A DNA stretch of 64,000 nt from Bacillus sp. V3-13 (GTDB taxonomy: Bacteria; Bacillota; Bacilli; Bacillales; Cytobacillaceae). Below, piece after piece: positions 40,435 through 50,807 of the stretch; position 1 is the stretch's first letter, and each line of letters opens with the position of its first letter. Under the pieces are notes generated by a model that was not told the origin of the DNA, did not search any database, and saw only the letters and a program-made list of their open reading frames with translations. The position numbers and the translations under genes were made by a program. Location of the stretch: positions 1 to 64,000 of the forward strand of contig NZ_PGUZ01000017.1 in the NCBI RefSeq assembly GCF_002860165.1, read 5' to 3'.

Positions 40435-40690
40435 ATACGAATAATCGCAAACATGATGAAGGACCGAGTATGCTGAATAATCATTTAAGCGCATGGAGCG
40501 CGTAAGAGAGGAATTCCCCCGGGCTGAAAGGAATTCTAAATGAAAGCAGCAGAACGCTAATCCGGAATGCAGCTAACCACTGCCGTTAACCGCGTTATGG
40601 TGATTGAGAGGTGGATGCATTTATGCGTCCATTATCAGGGTGGTACCGCGAGTTAGCTCTCGTCCCTGTGAGGGGATGAGGGCTTTTTGT
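40435..40690 (+). promoter_or_regulatory. T-box riboswitch leader of alaS (Ala specifier GCT)
   Basis: The specifier loop is bounded by GGA / TCC below and TGCTG / CAGCA above, with AGTA on the 5' side and GAACGCTAA on the 3' side. GCT (40556-40558) is the alanine specifier. The T-box AGGGTGGTACCGCGA is at 40637-40651; its UGGU is expected to pair with A73 of tRNA-Ala. The terminator AGCTCTCGTCCC / GGGGATGAGGGCT with a T run is at 40655-40688. Confidence 0.95.
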
Positions 40691-40751
40691 GTTTGCTTTT
40701 TCAACCTGGGCAAGCACATTTGTTAACTATTTAATAGGAGGGCATTCTAAA

Positions 40752-43385
40752 ATGAAACACTTGACAGGATCACAAATTCGCCGGATGTTTCTTGATTTTT
40801 TTAAAGAAAAGGGGCATGCGGTTGAACCAAGCGCCCCGCTTGTTCCGCACGATGATCCTTCATTGCTGTGGATCAACAGCGGTGTGGCAACACTGAAAAA
40901 ATACTTTGATGGACGGGTCGTACCTGAAAATCCGCGCATCACCAATGCGCAAAAATCGATTCGCACGAATGATATTGAGAACGTCGGAAAGACAGCAAGG
41001 CACCATACATTTTTTGAAATGCTCGGAAACTTCTCAATTGGCGACTATTTTAAAGAGGAAGCGATTGAATGGGCCTGGGAGTTTCTTACCGACGCAAAAT
41101 GGATCGGATTTGAGCCTGAGCTGCTGTCTGTGACAATACATCCCGAGGATGACGAAGCTTTTGAAATCTGGAACAAGAAAATCGGCATTCCTGAGGAAAG
41201 AATTATCCGGTTGGAAGGGAATTTCTGGGATATCGGCGAAGGGCCAAGCGGTCCGAACACGGAAATTTTCTATGACCGTGGCCCGAAGTACGGGAATAAT
41301 TCAGACGACCCCGAACTATATCCGGGCGGAGAAAACGACCGCTATCTCGAGGTATGGAATCTCGTATTTTCAGAATTCAACCATAACCCTGACGGTACTT
41401 ATACACCGCTTCCAAAGAAAAACATTGATACCGGGATGGGACTTGAGCGGATGGCATCGGTCGTCCAGGATGTGCCGACCAACTTTGATACGGATCTTTT
41501 CGTGCCGATTATCAAAGTGACAGAGCAAATTTCCGGCGAAAAATACGGCACCGATCAAGAAAAGGATACAGCGTTCAAAGTGATTGCCGATCATATTCGG
41601 ACGGTCGCCTTCGCCGTCGGGGACGGAGCGCTGCCATCCAACGAAGGCAGGGGCTATGTGCTGCGGCGCCTGCTGCGCCGGGCGGTGCGCTATGCGAAGC
41701 TCATCAATATTAACAAACCGTTTATGTTTGAGCTTGTTCCGGTTGTCGGGGAAATTATGGCCGATTATTATCCGGATGTTCAGCAAAAAACCGGGTTTAT
41801 TCAAAAGGTAATTAAAAACGAGGAAGAACGGTTCCATGAAACGCTGCATGAAGGCTTGGCGATTTTGGAAAATGTCATCAAGAAGGAAACCGGGCAAGGC
41901 AGCCGGATCATTCAGGGAGCTGATGTTTTCCGCCTTTACGACACGTATGGCTTCCCGGTTGAATTAACGGAGGAATACGCGCAAGAAGCCGGGATGACAA
42001 TTGATCATGAAGGCTTTGAAAAAGAAATGGCAAACCAGCGGGAACGGGCCCGGTCTGCCCGGCAGGATGTCGGATCGATGCAGGTGCAGGGCGGCATTCT
42101 CGGCGAAATTAAAGAAGAAAGCAAGTTTGTCGGCTACGATCAGCTTGAAACAAATGCGAACGTGATTGCGATTGTCAAAGATGGGGAACTTGCCGATGCA
42201 GCCAATGTTGGCGATGAAGTCCAGCTCATTCTCGATCAGACGCCGTTTTATGCGGAGAGCGGCGGGCAGATTGCTGATGTGGGCACTCTTTCTGCCATCG
42301 GGCTTTTCGTTGATGTACTTGATGTTCAAAAGGCACCGAACGGGCAAAATCTTCATCGGGCGGTGATTAAGGAAGGAACGCTCCATAAAGGACAGCAAGT
42401 AGCGGCTGCTGTTCATGAAGCGAACCGCGCAAAAGTAATTAAAAACCATACTGCGACGCATCTATTGCACCAGGCATTGAAAGATGTTTTAGGAGCCCAT
42501 GTTAACCAGGCCGGCTCGCTCGTCGAACCTGACCGGCTTCGCTTTGACTTTTCCCATTTTGGTCAAGTTAGCGCTGAAGAGCTTGAAAAAATTGAAAGCA
42601 TTGTGAATGACAAGATATGGCGCAGCATTCAGGTAAACATCGATTACAAGCCAATCGATGAGGCAAAGGCAATGGGGGCAATGGCCCTGTTTGGCGAAAA
42701 ATACGGCAAGATTGTCAGGGTTGTCCAGGTCGGTGATTACAGCCTTGAGCTTTGCGGCGGCTGCCATGTTCCAAACACTTCCGTTATCGGCCTGTTCAAA
42801 ATTATATCGGAAAGCGGCATCGGCGCGGGCACAAGAAGAATTGAAGCAGTGACCGGCGAAGCGGCTTACCAGGTATTAAACGAACAAGTTTCGATTTTAA
42901 AAGAAGCGGCAGCAAAGCTGAAAACCGGTCCTAAAGAGGTACCGGCCCGAATCGACTCAATGCTCGCGGAAATCAAACAGCTCCAGCGTGAAAACGAATC
43001 GCTTGCCGCCAAGCTTGGAAATATTGAAGCGGGCGGCCTTGTCTCCAAAGCGCGTGAAGCAAACGGGATCACCTATCTCGCTGCAAAAGTTCAGGCAGCC
43101 GATATGAACAACCTTCGCAATATGGCAGACGATTTGAAAAACAAACTTGGCTCAGCCGTCATTGTTCTCGGCAGCGTCCATGAAGATAAAGTGAATATCA
43201 TTGCCGGTGTCACTAAAGACTTGATCGAAAAGGGATACCACGCCGGCAAACTCGTTAAAGAAGTGGCAACGCGCTGCGGTGGCGGTGGCGGCGGACGCCC
43301 TGATATGGCACAGGCAGGCGGTAAAGACCCGGATAAGCTGGATACAGCTCTTGAATTTGTCGAGGAATGGATAAAATCAATTTGA
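40752..43385 (+). CDS. alaS: Alanyl-tRNA synthetase
   Basis: An 877-residue class II synthetase. It has the catalytic core with [14 protein letters not shown] and GMGLERM, an editing domain with the zinc motif HTATHLLH and CGGCH, and a C-Ala domain ending with the Gly-rich [17 protein letters not shown]. The start was set at ATG 40752 ([17 protein letters not shown]) with ATAGGAGGG upstream; the longer frame reaches into the T-box terminator. Confidence 0.97.
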   Translation: MKHLTGSQIRRMFLDFFKEKGHAVEPSAPLVPHDDPSLLWINSGVATLKKYFDGRVVPENPRITNAQKSIRTNDIENVGKTARHHTFFEMLGNFSIGDYFKEEAIEWAWEFLTDAKWIGFEPELLSVTIHPEDDEAFEIWNKKIGIPEERIIRLEGNFWDIGEGPSGPNTEIFYDRGPKYGNNSDDPELYPGGENDRYLEVWNLVFSEFNHNPDGTYTPLPKKNIDTGMGLERMASVVQDVPTNFDTDLFVPIIKVTEQISGEKYGTDQEKDTAFKVIADHIRTVAFAVGDGALPSNEGRGYVLRRLLRRAVRYAKLININKPFMFELVPVVGEIMADYYPDVQQKTGFIQKVIKNEEERFHETLHEGLAILENVIKKETGQGSRIIQGADVFRLYDTYGFPVELTEEYAQEAGMTIDHEGFEKEMANQRERARSARQDVGSMQVQGGILGEIKEESKFVGYDQLETNANVIAIVKDGELADAANVGDEVQLILDQTPFYAESGGQIADVGTLSAIGLFVDVLDVQKAPNGQNLHRAVIKEGTLHKGQQVAAAVHEANRAKVIKNHTATHLLHQALKDVLGAHVNQAGSLVEPDRLRFDFSHFGQVSAEELEKIESIVNDKIWRSIQVNIDYKPIDEAKAMGAMALFGEKYGKIVRVVQVGDYSLELCGGCHVPNTSVIGLFKIISESGIGAGTRRIEAVTGEAAYQVLNEQVSILKEAAAKLKTGPKEVPARIDSMLAEIKQLQRENESLAAKLGNIEAGGLVSKAREANGITYLAAKVQAADMNNLRNMADDLKNKLGSAVIVLGSVHEDKVNIIAGVTKDLIEKGYHAGKLVKEVATRCGGGGGGRPDMAQAGGKDPDKLDTALEFVEEWIKSI

Positions 43386-43460
43386 TATCGGGACAAACTA
43401 GTGTAAAATGTAGGTAATTAATGATTTGTTAGCGTATTATCGCAAAGCGAGGTGCAAAAT

Positions 43461-43727
43461 ATGAGCTCTTTTGATAAAACGATGAGATTTAACTTTCCTG
43501 AAGAACCTTTTGAACACGATGTAAATGATGTTCTTTTTCAAGTGTATGAGGCCTTGCAGGAAAAAGGCTACAACCCGATTAATCAAATCGTTGGTTACCT
43601 GCTGTCAGGAGATCCTGCTTACATCCCGCGCCACAGAGATGCACGCAATATTATCCGCAAGCTTGAGAGGGACGAAATCATCGAAGAATTGGTGAAATCA
43701 TATTTAAAACAGCAGCGAGAGGGATAG
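43461..43727 (+). CDS. yrzL: IreB family regulatory phosphoprotein YrzL
   Basis: An 88-residue protein, the usual IreB (DUF965) length, with the family start [10 protein letters not shown] and [28 protein letters not shown]. In Enterococcus IreB is phosphorylated by the IreK kinase and modulates cephalosporin resistance. The kinase is not in this window. GAGGTG lies 6 nt before ATG 43461. It forms an operon with ruvX and yrzB. Confidence 0.92.
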   Translation: MSSFDKTMRFNFPEEPFEHDVNDVLFQVYEALQEKGYNPINQIVGYLLSGDPAYIPRHRDARNIIRKLERDEIIEELVKSYLKQQREG

Positions 43728-43730
43728 CTT

Positions 43731-44147
43731 ATGAGGACACTGGGATTGGACGTCGGCTCGAAAACGGTCGGGGTTGCGCTCAGCGATGAACTGGGCTGGA
43801 CTGCCCAGGGGCTGGAAACAATCCGGATAAATGAAGAAGAAAAAGAGTTTGGTTTCGAGCAAATTGGTAAAATAATAAAAGAGCATGAAGTTGGCAAAGT
43901 GGTCGTCGGTCTGCCCAAGAATATGAATGGGACGATCGGACCGCGCGGCGAAGCAAGCCAATTTTATGCACGTGAGCTTGAAAAAAGGTTTGGTCTCCCT
44001 GTTGTCCTCTGGGATGAACGCTTGACTACAGTTGCCGCTGAACGGATTTTGCTGGAAGCGGATGTCAGCCGGAAAAAGCGCAATAAAGTGATCGACAAAA
44101 TGGCTGCCGCCATGATTCTGCAGGGATATCTGGACAGCAAAAATTAA
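43731..44147 (+). CDS. ruvX: Holliday junction resolvase-like RNase YqgF (RuvX)
   Basis: A 138-residue RNase H-fold protein. Catalytic acids are in [16 protein letters not shown] (Asp 5), [10 protein letters not shown] and WDERLTT. YqgF acts in pre-16S rRNA maturation and has a proposed junction-resolving role. It follows yrzL after 3 bp (yrrK in B. subtilis). Confidence 0.92.
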   Translation: MRTLGLDVGSKTVGVALSDELGWTAQGLETIRINEEEKEFGFEQIGKIIKEHEVGKVVVGLPKNMNGTIGPRGEASQFYARELEKRFGLPVVLWDERLTTVAAERILLEADVSRKKRNKVIDKMAAAMILQGYLDSKN

Positions 44148-44160
44148 TGAGGTGAAAAAA

Positions 44161-44448
44161 ATGGACCACGGTGAAAATCATATTACGGTAGTAGACGAAG
44201 AAGGAAACGAGCAGCTTTGCGAAGTATTGTTTACATTCGACTCTGAAGAGTTTGGCAAATCGTATGTCCTTTACTATCCAGTCGGCGCGGATGAAGACGA
44301 TGAAGAAGATATTGAAATCCATGCTTCCGCATTCATGCCAAATGAAGAGAATGAGGAAGGCGAACTGATGCCGATTGAAACGGACGAAGAATGGGATATG
44401 ATTGAAGAAATGCTCAACACTTTTCTCGAAAATGAAGACGAAGAATAA
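44161..44448 (+). CDS. yrzB: DUF1292 acidic protein YrzB
   Basis: A 95-residue, very acidic protein with the DUF1292 pattern [21 protein letters not shown] and SYVLYYPV. The position after ruvX is conserved in Firmicutes. GAGGTG lies 6 nt before ATG 44161. The function is unknown. Confidence 0.88.
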   Translation: MDHGENHITVVDEEGNEQLCEVLFTFDSEEFGKSYVLYYPVGADEDDEEDIEIHASAFMPNEENEEGELMPIETDEEWDMIEEMLNTFLENEDEE

Positions 44449-44454
44449 GCAACA

Positions 44455-44488
44455 ACAGGCTGGTCCATATGGGCCAGCCTGCTTTTTA
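44455..44488 (+). terminator. Terminator after yrzB
   Basis: CAGGCTGGTCC / GGGCCAGCCTG closing on an ATAT tetraloop, followed by CTTTTT. Confidence 0.85.
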
Positions 44489-44724
44489 TTTAGATCGCCC
44501 GGTTGGCTAATATTTGTCTTGAACTTGCAGAATGCTTCCCATAAAGGATTCCATGTTATCTGAGAAATTATATGATAATGCTGTCGTAAGGATGCCGGCG
44601 TGTGAAATTTTTGCAATATTTTGCGACGAAAAAAAGAAAATATAGTATAATGATTCGAGATGTACGAAAGGGTTACATACGATCATTGTGTCATTTCGGC
44701 CCTTTGCCTTGGAGGGGAATTACG

Positions 44725-45858
44725 ATGTCAACAGATGAACAGAACAGCAAAAAAGAAATCATACGCCAAAAAAAGCTTGAACACCAGTCAGAAGCAAAAG
44801 TTGTTCGCAAAATTGTTTTTATCATTGCGATTGTGCTATTTCTGCTAATCGGCGGATTAGCGGCAGGAGGCTATTTTTATATTCAATCAGCGCTAAAGCC
44901 TGTTGACCCGGGCAATGAAACCAAAAAACCGGTTGAGATTCCGATCGGTTCGTCCGTGAGTGGCATTGCTGAAATATTGGAGTCGAGCGGTGTCATCAAA
45001 GACGCGCGCGTATTCAAATATTATGTGAAATTGAAAAATGAATCCGGATTTATGGCCGGCAATTATAATATGAACCCGTCGATGACAATTCCCGAGATTA
45101 TCGAAAGTTTAAAAACAGGCCGGGTATTGCAGGATGAAGTATTCAGAATGACGATCCCGGAAGGAACTCAGCTGTCCGAAATTGCCGGGATTATTGCCGA
45201 AAAAACAAACCAGCAGCAAGCAGACGTGTTCAATCAGCTTAACGACCGGGCTTTCATTGATGGATTGAGGACCAAGTATCCGGAAGTATTGACGGAAGAA
45301 ATTTTTAATGCCAATGTTAAATACCCGTTGGAAGGGTACCTGTTCCCGGCCACTTACCCTTTTTATACCGAAAAGCCTGCACTCGAAGAAATTGTATCGG
45401 TCATGCTTGATAAAACAAGCGCTGTCCTGGCTGAATACTCGGCACAGATGGAAGAGCAGGCGCTTACTCCTCATAAGCTGTTAACAATGGCTTCATTAAT
45501 TGAAGAGGAAGCAACAGAGAAAGCGGACCGCGACCAAATTGCCAGTGTTTTTTACAACAGGATTCAAACAGGCATGCCTTTACAGACAGATCCTACCGTC
45601 CTGTACGCGCATGGCGAACATAAAGGCAGGGTCTTATACGAAGATCTTGAAATTGATTCTCCTTACAACACCTATAAGAATCAAGGACTTCCGCCAGGGC
45701 CAATTGCCAATGCCGGTGTGATGTCGATGGAAGCGGCATTAAACCCGGAGGAAACCGACTATCTTTATTTCCTGGCAACTTCAAAAGGGGATGTCCTGTT
45801 TTCAGAAACCCTTGATGAACATAATCAGAAAAAAGCCGAACACATAACGAATAATTAG
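44725..45858 (+). CDS. mltG: Endolytic murein transglycosylase MltG
   Basis: A 377-residue YceG-like protein. It has a basic cytoplasmic N-terminus, one membrane helix (about 33-53), a LysM-like subdomain (PVEIPIGSSVSGIAEIL) and the catalytic region TMASLIEEEATEKADRDQIA with the conserved Glu, then VFYNRIQTGMPLQTDPTVLY. MltG cuts nascent glycan strands at the membrane. ATG 44725 has GGAGGGG upstream; the frame extends back to 44602 without support. Confidence 0.93.
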   Translation: MSTDEQNSKKEIIRQKKLEHQSEAKVVRKIVFIIAIVLFLLIGGLAAGGYFYIQSALKPVDPGNETKKPVEIPIGSSVSGIAEILESSGVIKDARVFKYYVKLKNESGFMAGNYNMNPSMTIPEIIESLKTGRVLQDEVFRMTIPEGTQLSEIAGIIAEKTNQQQADVFNQLNDRAFIDGLRTKYPEVLTEEIFNANVKYPLEGYLFPATYPFYTEKPALEEIVSVMLDKTSAVLAEYSAQMEEQALTPHKLLTMASLIEEEATEKADRDQIASVFYNRIQTGMPLQTDPTVLYAHGEHKGRVLYEDLEIDSPYNTYKNQGLPPGPIANAGVMSMEAALNPEETDYLYFLATSKGDVLFSETLDEHNQKKAEHITNN

Positions 45859-45861
45859 CGA

Positions 45862-45903
45862 AAAAGGGGAATGCAGAAAAATTAGCATTCCCCGTTTGTT
45901 TTA
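45862..45903 (+). terminator. Terminator after mltG
   Basis: A perfect GGGGAATGC / GCATTCCCC hairpin with a 10-nt loop, then GTTTGTTTT. Confidence 0.85.
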
Positions 45904-46106
45904 TGATAAAATGGATCAGGTGTTTTAACGGCCTGATAGCGTCCAAGGATACCGGCTTAGCAGCTGTGTTGATAAATGAATCGGCCAGTGCCTTCATTTA
46001 TCCTGTGCACGCTATTTTTTCATGTCCAAAATGTGAAAAAAGCAAATGATGCATAGAACGGCGGAAGGTATTAGCGCCGAAACAAGATCCAGAACCTTGA
46101 GGTGAG

Positions 46107-46748
46107 ATGGCTTTGTTGAATGAAGAGCTGCATGCATATTTAGACGAATTAATTCCAGAGCGTCCTCAGCTGATTAAGGAATTGGAAAGGTATGCCGCCC
46201 TGCATCATGTTCCGATTATGGAGAAGGGCGGCATGGAAGTGCTTCTGCAGCTGTTACGAATTCATCGGCCTGATGCGATTCTTGAAATCGGAACGGCAAT
46301 TGGCTATTCCGCTTTACGAATGTCGCTGGCGCTCCCTGCTGCTAAAATCGTGACAATTGAAAGAGATGAAGCAAGAGCAGCGGTCGCCCTGGAGAACTTT
46401 AAAAAAGCGGGGAACAGCATGATTACGCTGATAAAAGGAGATGCGCTTGAAGCTGATGCCGAGGTTGCATCCCATGCGCCATTTGATCTGATTTTTATTG
46501 ATGCCGCCAAAGGGCAGTACCGACGTTTTTTTGAGTTATATTCCGCCTTCCTGCAAGCCGGGGGGTTAATGATAACCGACAATGTCCTCTTTAAAGGGCT
46601 TGTAGCAGCAGAACAGATTGACCATAAGCGTACCAGGAGCTTAGTAAACAAGATAAAAGATTTTAATAGCTGGCTCGTGAACCATCCCGATTATGACACG
46701 ATTATCCTGCCTGTTGGGGATGGAATTGCCGTCAGCAAAAAGAGGTGA
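46107..46748 (+). CDS. trmR: tRNA 5-hydroxyuridine methyltransferase TrmR
   Basis: A 213-residue class I SAM methyltransferase of the COMT-like O-methyltransferase family. The SAM loop is ILEIGTAIGYSALRM and the metal-binding acids are in DLIFIDAAKGQY and MITDNVLF. In B. subtilis TrmR (YrrM) methylates ho5U34 to mo5U34. The next two genes encode TrhP-type proteins that make ho5U, so the operon carries the whole branch. It overlaps the ribosome site of the next gene. Confidence 0.9.
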   Translation: MALLNEELHAYLDELIPERPQLIKELERYAALHHVPIMEKGGMEVLLQLLRIHRPDAILEIGTAIGYSALRMSLALPAAKIVTIERDEARAAVALENFKKAGNSMITLIKGDALEADAEVASHAPFDLIFIDAAKGQYRRFFELYSAFLQAGGLMITDNVLFKGLVAAEQIDHKRTRSLVNKIKDFNSWLVNHPDYDTIILPVGDGIAVSKKR

Positions 46749-46753
46749 AAGCA

Positions 46754-47683
46754 ATGAAGAAACCAGAATTATTAGTTACACCTGCCAGTGCCTTTGATAT
46801 TGTTCCCTTGTCCAATGCAGGTGCGGACGCGTTTGTGATCGGGGAACAGCGCTATGGCCTCCGCCTGGCCGGCGAATTTGACCGGAAGGCGATCGTAAAG
46901 GCGATCCAGCTTGCCCACTCGCACGGAAAAAAAGTATATATAGCGGTGAATGCGATTTTTCATAATGACAAAGTGGACGAGCTTGAAGACTATATTCATT
47001 TTCTAAAAGAGGCCAAAGCCGACGCGGTTATTTTTGGCGATCCTGCTGTGTTGATGGCGGCACGCATTGCCGCTCCAGATATGAAGCTTCATTGGAATAC
47101 AGAAACAACGGCAACAAATTGGTACACTTGCAACTACTGGGGCCGAAAAGGTGCGAAGCGGGCTGTATTAGCAAGAGAAATAAACATGGACGCCATTATC
47201 GGGATGAAAGAGCATGCTGAAGTTGAACTCGAGGTTCAGGTCCATGGAATGACTGCGATGTTCCAATCAAAACGTTCGTTGCTAGGCAACTATTTTGAAT
47301 ATCAGGGAAAAGCGTTGGAAGTGGAAAACCGCCAGCAGGCTGGGAACATGTTCCTTCATGATAAAGAGCGGAACAATAAATATCCGATTTTTGAAGACGA
47401 AAACGGCACCCATATCATGAGCCCGAATGATATTTGCATGATCGATGAGCTTCAGGAAATGGTCGAAGCGGGAATCGATTCTTTTAAAATTGACGGGATC
47501 TTAAAATCCCCTGAATATATTCTTGAAGTCACGAAGCTTTACCGAAGAGCGATTGACTTATGTGCCGAAAATCCGGACCAGTACGATGAAGAAAAGGGCA
47601 GCCTTTTTGCACAAATAGAAGAGTTGCAGCCTGACAACCGCCCGCTTGACACAGGTTTTTTCTTTAAAGAGACGGTGTATTGA
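46754..47683 (+). CDS. trhP1: U32-family tRNA hydroxylation protein TrhP1 (YrrN)
   Basis: A 309-residue peptidase-U32-like protein. The conserved N-terminal region (PELLVTPASAFDIVPLSNAGADAFVIG, about 4-30) and the IDSFKIDGILKSPEYI stretch are present. It lacks the four-Cys cluster seen in its partner at 48158: the aligned stretch is VHGMTAMFQSKRSLLGN. TrhP proteins hydroxylate U34 of tRNAs using prephenate. ATG 46754 follows AGAGGTG. A structured repeat pair directly follows its stop codon. Confidence 0.88.
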   Translation: MKKPELLVTPASAFDIVPLSNAGADAFVIGEQRYGLRLAGEFDRKAIVKAIQLAHSHGKKVYIAVNAIFHNDKVDELEDYIHFLKEAKADAVIFGDPAVLMAARIAAPDMKLHWNTETTATNWYTCNYWGRKGAKRAVLAREINMDAIIGMKEHAEVELEVQVHGMTAMFQSKRSLLGNYFEYQGKALEVENRQQAGNMFLHDKERNNKYPIFEDENGTHIMSPNDICMIDELQEMVEAGIDSFKIDGILKSPEYILEVTKLYRRAIDLCAENPDQYDEEKGSLFAQIEELQPDNRPLDTGFFFKETVY

Positions 47684-47691
47684 CCGAAATG

Positions 47692-47861
47692 CGGAAGCGC
47701 CTTGGTCAGCCCTGACAGGCGTTGGCCGACTAAGAGCGCCACGTCCTGTGGCAACGTCGGCACTAGTACGTCCTGTACGTCGAAGGACCTGACACTGAAG
47801 TCGTTCTTTGACTTCATTGGCAGGACCGAAACGACCGAAGGGCTAGGCGCTGAAGCTGGAC
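47692..47861 (+). repeat. Structured intergenic repeat, copy A (short form)
   Basis: About 170 bp beginning GCGGAAGCGCC and ending GGCGCTGAAGCTGGAC. It shares its first ~150 bp with copies B and C and lacks their ~80-bp second module. Internal hairpins include GCCGAC / GTCGGC and TGAAGTC / GACTTCA. It starts 9 bp after the trhP1 stop. Confidence 0.9.
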
Positions 47862-47868
47862 AATGAAA

Positions 47869-48115
47869 AGCGGAAGCGCCTTGCTCAGCCCCGACAAGCG
47901 CTGGCCGACTAAGAGCGCCACGTCCTGTGGCAACGTCGGCACTAGTACGTCCTGTACGTCGAAGGGCCTGACAGTAAAGTCGTTCTTTGACTTTATTGGC
48001 AGGACCGAAGCGACTCGAGCTGTGAACATCATCGCTTGTGCCAAGCCATGATGTTCACAAGATACTCGAGGAAGCAAAGTCAGGGATGAAAACTGGCTAG
48101 GCGCTGGAGCTGGAC
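47869..48115 (+). repeat. Structured intergenic repeat, copy B (full form)
   Basis: 247 bp, nearly identical to copy C 5.6 kb away. Imperfect terminal inverted repeats (AGCGGAAGCGCC against GGCGCTGGAGCT, 9 of 12 matching) bound a first module with hairpins and a second module with the nested stems CTCGAG / CTCGAG and TGTGAACATCAT / ATGATGTTCACA. Its central hairpin reads TAAAGTC / GACTTTA, a paired change relative to copy A. Confidence 0.92.
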
Positions 48116-48157
48116 ATAAAAAAGCTTGGCAGTAAGACATACGGAGGTGGTTCATTG

Positions 48158-49426
48158 ATGATAACAACAGAAGACAAAATCTCACAAATCATCAACGGAA
48201 AACGAGTCATTGTAAAAAAACCTGAACTGCTCGCACCGGCCGGTAATTTGGAAAAATTAAAAATTGCTGTGCATTATGGGGCAGATGCCGTCTTCATTGG
48301 CGGACAGGAATACGGCCTGCGTTCCAACGCCGATAACTTTACTTTTGAGGAAATGAAGGAAGGCGTCGAGTTTGCCAAAAAGTATGGAGCAAAAATTTAT
48401 GTAACGGCCAATATTTATGCCCATAATGAAAACATCGATGGCCTTGAGGAGTACTTGCTCGGTCTGAAAGATACGGGCATCGCGGGCGTTATCGTCGCAG
48501 ATCCGCTTATTATTGAAACATGCCGCCGGGTGGCCCCGGAAATTGAAGTCCACTTAAGCACGCAGCAATCCCTTTCCAACTGGAAAGCCGTCCAATATTG
48601 GAAAGAGGAAGGGCTTGAACGCGTCGTGCTTGCCAGGGAAACAAGCGCAGAAGAAATTCGCGAAATGAAGGAAAAGGTCGATATTGAGATCGAGGCATTT
48701 ATTCATGGAGCGATGTGCATCGCCTACTCGGGCCGCTGTACGTTAAGCAACCATATGACAGCCCGCGATTCAAACCGTGGCGGTTGCTGCCAATCATGCC
48801 GCTGGGATTATGATCTTTACAAACTGGAAGGCAATAATGAAGTGGCCCTTTTTAACGAAGGGGATGCCCCGTTTGCAATGAGCCCGAAGGATCTTAAGCT
48901 GATTGAATCGATTCCGAAAATGATTGAGCTCGGCATCGACAGCTTGAAGATTGAAGGAAGAATGAAATCGATTCATTATGTGGCGACGGTCGTAAGCGTC
49001 TATCGCAAAGTGATCGATGCGTACTGCGCAGACCCGGACAATTTTACAATTCGGAAAGAATGGCTCGAGGAATTGGACAAATGTGCAAACCGCGACACCG
49101 CTTCAGCTTTCTTTGAAGGTGTGCCGGGGTATAAAGAGCAAATGTTTGGAAATCATAGCAAAAAGACGAAATTTGATTTTGTCGGCCTTGTTCTTGATTA
49201 TGATCCGGAAACACAAATCGTTACCCTTGAGCAGCGCAATCATTTTAAGCCGGGACAGGAGGTCGAATTTTTCGGTCCGGAAATCGAAAATTTCACACAT
49301 GTCATTGATCAACTATGGGATGAAGATGGCAATGAACTTGATGCAGCGCGTCATCCCCTGCAGATTGTCAAATTCAAAGTAAACAGGCCGGTCTACCGAA
49401 ACAACATGATGCGAAAGGAGCTTTAA
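48158..49426 (+). CDS. trhP2: U32-family tRNA hydroxylation protein TrhP2 (YrrO)
   Basis: A 422-residue peptidase-U32-like protein with the complete Cys signature ([15 protein letters not shown], then GGCCQSCRW), which may hold an Fe-S cluster, and a C-terminal beta domain (about 345-420). Together with TrhP1 it is expected to hydroxylate U34 of tRNAs, and TrmR then methylates. ATG 48158 has GGAGGTGG 7 nt upstream. It is separated from trhP1 by 474 bp of repeat DNA, where other bacilli have a short gap. Confidence 0.92.
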   Translation: MITTEDKISQIINGKRVIVKKPELLAPAGNLEKLKIAVHYGADAVFIGGQEYGLRSNADNFTFEEMKEGVEFAKKYGAKIYVTANIYAHNENIDGLEEYLLGLKDTGIAGVIVADPLIIETCRRVAPEIEVHLSTQQSLSNWKAVQYWKEEGLERVVLARETSAEEIREMKEKVDIEIEAFIHGAMCIAYSGRCTLSNHMTARDSNRGGCCQSCRWDYDLYKLEGNNEVALFNEGDAPFAMSPKDLKLIESIPKMIELGIDSLKIEGRMKSIHYVATVVSVYRKVIDAYCADPDNFTIRKEWLEELDKCANRDTASAFFEGVPGYKEQMFGNHSKKTKFDFVGLVLDYDPETQIVTLEQRNHFKPGQEVEFFGPEIENFTHVIDQLWDEDGNELDAARHPLQIVKFKVNRPVYRNNMMRKEL

Positions 49427-49430
49427 ACCG

Positions 49431-50066
49431 ATGAAACGCAAACCTGTTGTTATTGGTGTAGCCGGCGGTTCCGGCTCGGGAAAAACAAGTGTTTCAAAAG
49501 CGATATATGATAGCTTTAAAGGCCATTCAATTTTAATGATTGAACAGGATTATTATTATAAAGATCAAAGCCATTTGCCTTTTGAGGAAAGGCTTAAAAC
49601 GAATTACGACCACCCGCTTGCATTTGACAATGATTTATTGATATCCCACCTGAAAAAATTGCTTGCTTATGAGCCGATTGAAAAGCCTGTATACGATTAT
49701 ACGATGCACACAAGGTCCGGCGAGGTCATCGCTGTCGAACCAAAAGAAGTCATCATCCTCGAAGGCATCCTCGTTTTGGAAGATGAGCGGCTCCGCAACT
49801 TAATGGATATCAAATTATATGTCGATACAGATGCCGACCTGCGAATTATCCGCCGCCTCCGCCGCGACATCAGGGATCGCGGCCGGAAGATGGATGCGGT
49901 TATTGAACAATATGTCAATGTGGTTCGTCCGATGCACAACCAATTTATTGAGCCGACTAAAAGATACGCAGACGTGATCATCCCTGAAGGCGGTCAAAAT
50001 CATGTGGCGATCGACTTAATGGTCACTAAAATTCAAACAATTCTTGAACAAAAATCATTTTTATGA
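49431..50066 (+). CDS. udk: Uridine kinase
   Basis: A 211-residue P-loop nucleoside kinase. Walker A is [17 protein letters not shown] (about 9-25); [14 protein letters not shown] and [12 protein letters not shown] follow. It phosphorylates uridine and cytidine in pyrimidine salvage. Only 4 bp separate it from trhP2, so it is in the trmR operon, as in B. subtilis. Confidence 0.95.
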   Translation: MKRKPVVIGVAGGSGSGKTSVSKAIYDSFKGHSILMIEQDYYYKDQSHLPFEERLKTNYDHPLAFDNDLLISHLKKLLAYEPIEKPVYDYTMHTRSGEVIAVEPKEVIILEGILVLEDERLRNLMDIKLYVDTDADLRIIRRLRRDIRDRGRKMDAVIEQYVNVVRPMHNQFIEPTKRYADVIIPEGGQNHVAIDLMVTKIQTILEQKSFL

Positions 50067-50222
50067 AACAATAACGTATATATCATTAAAATGTCCTTGT
50101 GACCGACTTGATGCGCGCCCTTAATAAGAGGACGCGCTCCTATGTATTTGCATTAAGTGAGTACATTACATACCTTAAACACAATCTATTGGGGGTTGTG
50201 AAACTAGAAGGAGTGAAGGGTT

Positions 50223-50699
50223 TTGGCTGCAGAGAAAGTATTCCCGATGACACAGGCTGGAAAAGAAAAGCTTGAACAAGAATTAGAACATTTGAAAACG
50301 GTAAAACGCAAAGAAGTGGTTGAACGGATTAAAATTGCCAGAAGCTTTGGCGATTTATCCGAGAACTCTGAATATGATTCAGCGAAAGAAGAGCAGGCTT
50401 TTGTTGAAGGCCGGATCACGACTCTTGAAAATATGATTCGCAATGCAAAAATCATCGAAGAAGACGAAATGAACAGCGACTCTGTTTCGTTGGGACGCTC
50501 AGTTACATTTGTCGAGCTTCCTAACGGAGACGAAGAAACGTACACAATTGTCGGAAGTGCAGAAGCGGATCCGTTTGAAGGGAAAATTTCGAATGATTCA
50601 CCGATCGCAAGAAGCCTGATGGGCAAAAAAGTCGGCGACGAAGTGTCCGTTCAAACACCTGGCGGAGAAATGAACGTCCGGATCATTTCAATCAAGTAA
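50223..50699 (+). CDS. greA: Transcription elongation factor GreA
   Basis: A 158-residue protein. It has an N-terminal coiled coil (about 12-75) with the tip acids in [20 protein letters not shown], and a C-terminal FKBP-like domain ([12 protein letters not shown]). GreA stimulates RNA cleavage by backtracked polymerase. The start is TTG 50223, preceded by AAGGAGTGAAGGG. Confidence 0.96.
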   Translation: MAAEKVFPMTQAGKEKLEQELEHLKTVKRKEVVERIKIARSFGDLSENSEYDSAKEEQAFVEGRITTLENMIRNAKIIEEDEMNSDSVSLGRSVTFVELPNGDEETYTIVGSAEADPFEGKISNDSPIARSLMGKKVGDEVSVQTPGGEMNVRIISIK

Positions 50700-50702
50700 T
50701 TT

Positions 50703-50731
50703 AAAGCGCCCGCTGCTTGCGGGCGTTTTTC
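50703..50731 (+). terminator. Terminator after greA
   Basis: GCGCCCGC / GCGGGCG with a 4-5 nt loop and TTTTT. Confidence 0.9.
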
Positions 50732-50807
50732 AATCTGAATTGGCTGTTTTTACAAGATCCGTTTGAAAATGGACAACCTCGTCAACACTTTTGATGAGGT
50801 GTTTTTT

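Noticed and set aside
44065-44616. 183-codon minus-strand frame opposite ruvX and yrzB
   Set aside because: It is antisense to two conserved genes and has no supported start.
47539-48185. Two minus-strand frames with FDVQDVLVPTLPQDVALLVG-type translations
   Set aside because: They are products of the structured repeats; the same translation recurs in copy C at 53419-53658 and it tracks DNA, not protein, constraint.
50112-50137. GCGCG / CGCGC inverted repeat between udk and greA
   Set aside because: The stem is short, the loop is long and there is no T run; too weak to call a terminator.
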